In this document: positions 6,637 to 8,093 of the stretch, one piece after another
How positions within the stretch are numbered: position 1 is the first letter of the stretch
Layout of the letters: every line of letters begins with the position of its first letter
Assembly: GCA_016285615.1 (NCBI GenBank)
Contig: JAEERB010000107.1
Location: 1-8,093 of the forward strand
DNA length: 8,093 nt
DNA from: Bacteroidales bacterium
GTDB lineage: Bacteria; Bacteroidota; Bacteroidia; Bacteroidales; WCHB1-69
Reading direction: 5' to 3'
The notes under the pieces: model-generated
The model's input: only the letters and a program-made list of their open reading frames with translations
The model's database searches: none
Told to the model about the DNA's origin: nothing
Translations under genes and position numbers: made by a program

Positions 6637-7836
6637 ATGGATACTGAAAAGAAAAGTTGGTTCAAGAGATTAAATGATATGCCCTTGTTGGCGAAGGTGG
6701 CGATTGCCATTGCTTTAGGCATCGGATTAGGATTTATCATGCCTGTTCCCATTGCGCGTATATTCATCACTTTCAACGACTTGTTCAGCCAATTCTTAGG
6801 GTTCATGATTCCGTTGATTATTCTCGGACTGGTAGCGCCTGCCATTGCCGACCTGAAACAGGGTGCCGGCAAGTTGTTGCTGATAACGGTGGCTATCGCC
6901 TACCTCGACACGTTAGTGGGTGGTATGGTGGGGTACGCCACAGGTGCCGGCATTCTGTCGCGCATCATGTCGCCCGAAACCTCGTTTGCGGCGGGTGAAG
7001 GAGCCAAGCTCACCTCCTACTTCGGCATTGCCGTGCCTCCGCTCATGGATGTCATGTCGGCGTTGGTTTTTGCCTTCCTATTGGGCATTGGCGCCTGCAC
7101 GTTTGGCAAGGACAATCCCCTACTCGGCGTGTTGAACTACTTTAAGATTATTGTCGAAAAGTGCATCCAGTCGGCCATTATCCCGCTGCTGCCGCTCTAT
7201 ATCTTCGGCATTTTCCTCAAGATGATCATGGAAGGCGGAAACGGCTCCGACCTGCTCAATCTTGCCATCGTCTTCGGCATCGTGCTAGCATGCACCATTG
7301 CACTGCTCATCGTACAGTATGCCATTGCTGGAGCCATCGTCAAAAAGAACCCTTTCCGACTGCTGCTGAACATGTTGCCCGCCTACGCTACGGCATTGGG
7401 CACCAGTTCGTCGGCGGCCACCATACCTGTCACCTTGCGACAAACGCTCAAAAATGGCGTTAGCGAGAACATTGCCGGTGCGGTAGTGCCGTTGTGCGCC
7501 ACTATCCACCTGTGTGGCAGTGCGTTAAAGATTACGGCCTGTGCTGTGGCCATCATGCTGATGAACGGCATGCCCTACGACTTTCCGATGATGCTCGGCT
7601 TTGTGCTGATGCTCGGCATTGTGATGATTGCCGCGCCTGGCGTGCCTGGGGGCAGCATCATGGCGGCTTTGGGCGTGCTGCAGAGCATGTTGGGCTTCGG
7701 CGTTGACCAGCAGGGCATGATGATCGCCCTCTATATAGCCATGGACAGCTTCGGCACTGCCTGCAATGTTACTGGCGACGGAGCCATTGCGCTAATCATG
7801 GACAAGATAGCGAACAAACTGAAAACTGAAAACTGA
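6637..7836 (+). CDS. DAACS-family (glutamate/serine-type) cation:solute symporter
   Basis: This 399-residue inner-membrane protein belongs to the dicarboxylate/amino acid:cation symporter family. It is very hydrophobic, with about eight transmembrane helices plus two re-entrant hairpins. Hairpin 1 holds the serine-rich motif GTSSSAATIPVTL (about 255-267), hairpin 2 is APGVPGGSIMA (about 333-343), and TM8 carries DSFGTACNVTGD (370-381) with Asn377 and Asp381 matching cation/substrate residues of GltPh. Two features differ from acidic amino acid carriers. The TM8 Arg that holds the side-chain carboxylate (GltPh Arg397) is Gly373, and the TM7 NMDG motif is HLCG (291-294). A neutral amino acid or another small solute is therefore more likely than glutamate or aspartate. 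The 6637 start (MDTEKKSW) is preferred over 6586 because a promoter box lies between them. The stop codon falls in a heptamer repeat, which encodes the final residues KLKTEN. The divergent activase operon shares its promoter region. Confidence 0.92.
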   Translation: MDTEKKSWFKRLNDMPLLAKVAIAIALGIGLGFIMPVPIARIFITFNDLFSQFLGFMIPLIILGLVAPAIADLKQGAGKLLLITVAIAYLDTLVGGMVGYATGAGILSRIMSPETSFAAGEGAKLTSYFGIAVPPLMDVMSALVFAFLLGIGACTFGKDNPLLGVLNYFKIIVEKCIQSAIIPLLPLYIFGIFLKMIMEGGNGSDLLNLAIVFGIVLACTIALLIVQYAIAGAIVKKNPFRLLLNMLPAYATALGTSSSAATIPVTLRQTLKNGVSENIAGAVVPLCATIHLCGSALKITACAVAIMLMNGMPYDFPMMLGFVLMLGIVMIAAPGVPGGSIMAALGVLQSMLGFGVDQQGMMIALYIAMDSFGTACNVTGDGAIALIMDKIANKLKTEN

Positions 7837-7851
7837 AAGTGGAAAACTGAA
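7818..7851. repeat. Heptamer tandem repeat ACTGAAA at the transporter stop
   Basis: Three perfect copies of ACTGAAA occupy 7818-7838. After the interruption GTGGAAA a further ACTGAA follows at 7846-7851. The TGA stop at 7834-7836 lies inside the third copy. Because 7 is not a multiple of 3, gain or loss of a unit upstream of the stop would change the reading frame and so the C-terminus of the transporter. Confidence 0.85.
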
Positions 7852-7903
7852 TTGGGCGTTTTCGATTCAATTTTCTCATCTCAAAACAGGCATAACAATC
7901 TAA

Positions 7904-8092
7904 AACAAAACAATATACAAAACAAAGGTATTACTGCACCTCGTTCAAGAAGTGAGGAAAACACAAACAGTGTCACAAAGAGCTAGTTCAAATAATCCAG
8001 TTGCAAAAAGCACTGTTAATGCAACAAAACAAATAGTGTCCGTGGTTGCAACTGGTCATTCGGGTTATACTGCTTTTTCATCTGTGAAAACT
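7904..8092 (+). CDS. Possible partial reading frame running off the window end, unidentified
   Basis: Sixty-three codons are open after a TAA at 7901-7903 and continue to the window edge. The translation contains VQEVRKTQTVSQRASSNNP and ends with VATGHSGYTAFSSVKT. I do not recognise it. There is no ATG in the visible part; GTG codons at 7952 and 7970 are the only usual start alternatives, and no ribosome site is evident. An open stretch of this length in one of six frames is not rare by chance. It may be the start of a real gene, a decayed gene, or noncoding DNA with a chance open frame. The remaining bases from 7837 to 7903 show no gene. Confidence 0.2.
7997..8055. repeat. Perfect 10-bp inverted repeat with 39-base spacer
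   Basis: CCAGTTGCAA at 7997-8006 is the exact reverse complement of TTGCAACTGG at 8046-8055. A shorter pair, AACAGTG (7966-7972) and CACTGTT (8011-8017), interleaves with it, so an RNA could fold in two exclusive ways. No T-run follows directly on either side, so it does not look like an intrinsic terminator. The function is unknown; it may be an RNA stem, a protein site or part of a small repeat element. Confidence 0.6.
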
Positions 8093-8093
8093 G

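Noticed and set aside
7849..7875. Possible intrinsic terminator after the transporter (GAATTG ... CAATTTTC)
   Set aside because: The stem is only about five pairs, AT-rich, with a long loop and a short, interrupted T-run.
7923..7930. Minus-strand TACCTTTG promoter-like box
   Set aside because: It matches TAnnTTTG but points into the transporter's 3' end, with no minus-strand gene downstream and no -33 box. A few chance matches are expected in 8 kb.
1..8093. Transposon, prophage or defence system
   Set aside because: No transposase, integrase, tRNA or phage gene is visible. The complete genes are a housekeeping helicase and a metabolic/transport module.

Overview
The window looks like a chromosomal segment of a Bacteroidota bacterium, most likely a Prevotella/Segatella-type Bacteroidales member. 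The evidence is a Bacteroidales-style DnaB, promoter-like TAnnTTTG boxes in place of a sigma70 -10 element, weak or absent Shine-Dalgarno sequences, AT-rich intergenic DNA against roughly 50% GC genes, and short 7-8 bp tandem repeats beside gene ends. The placement is by pattern recognition only; no search was run.

Layout. Positions 1-1259 (minus) hold the replicative helicase gene dnaB, cut by the window edge before its 3' end. A 343-base gap follows (1260-1602). Its dnaB-proximal half carries a possible promoter and three DnaA-box-like 9-mers, and the other half is a mosaic of short tandem repeats. Positions 1603-6523 (minus) look like one three-gene operon, transcribed from right to left: a two-domain BadF/BadG/HgdC-type ATPase activase (4748-6523), a large DUF2229/HgdB-like iron-sulfur protein (2254-4734), and a TetR-type regulator (1603-2247). 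The gaps are only 13 and 6 bases. A divergent 113-base promoter region (6524-6636) separates this operon from a DAACS-family (glutamate/serine-type) secondary transporter on the plus strand (6637-7836). The last 257 bases hold a heptamer repeat, a 10-bp inverted repeat and one open, unidentified reading frame that runs off the edge.

How the genes may work together. The activase and the DUF2229 protein match the two halves of a protein I recall as often being a single chain of about 1,400 residues in anaerobes. The family uses ATP hydrolysis to push electrons at very low potential onto a cluster-bearing partner, as in 2-hydroxyacyl-CoA dehydratase activation and double-cubane cluster proteins. 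Both proteins are internally duplicated. The activase has two ASKHA domains, each with a Cys pair spaced exactly as in HgdC. The partner has two half-modules, each with three well-placed Cys. No dehydratase alpha/beta subunits, CoA-transferase or acyl-CoA dehydrogenase genes lie in the window, so the substrate is unknown. The transporter shares the promoter region and lacks the residues that bind acidic substrates, so it may import a neutral amino acid or another small solute linked to the redox pair. That link is inference from gene order only.

The items most worth a second look are the separate-gene, doubly duplicated activase/partner pair, the unusual motifs of the transporter, the repeat-derived C-terminus of the TetR protein, and the DnaA-box-like cluster upstream of dnaB.
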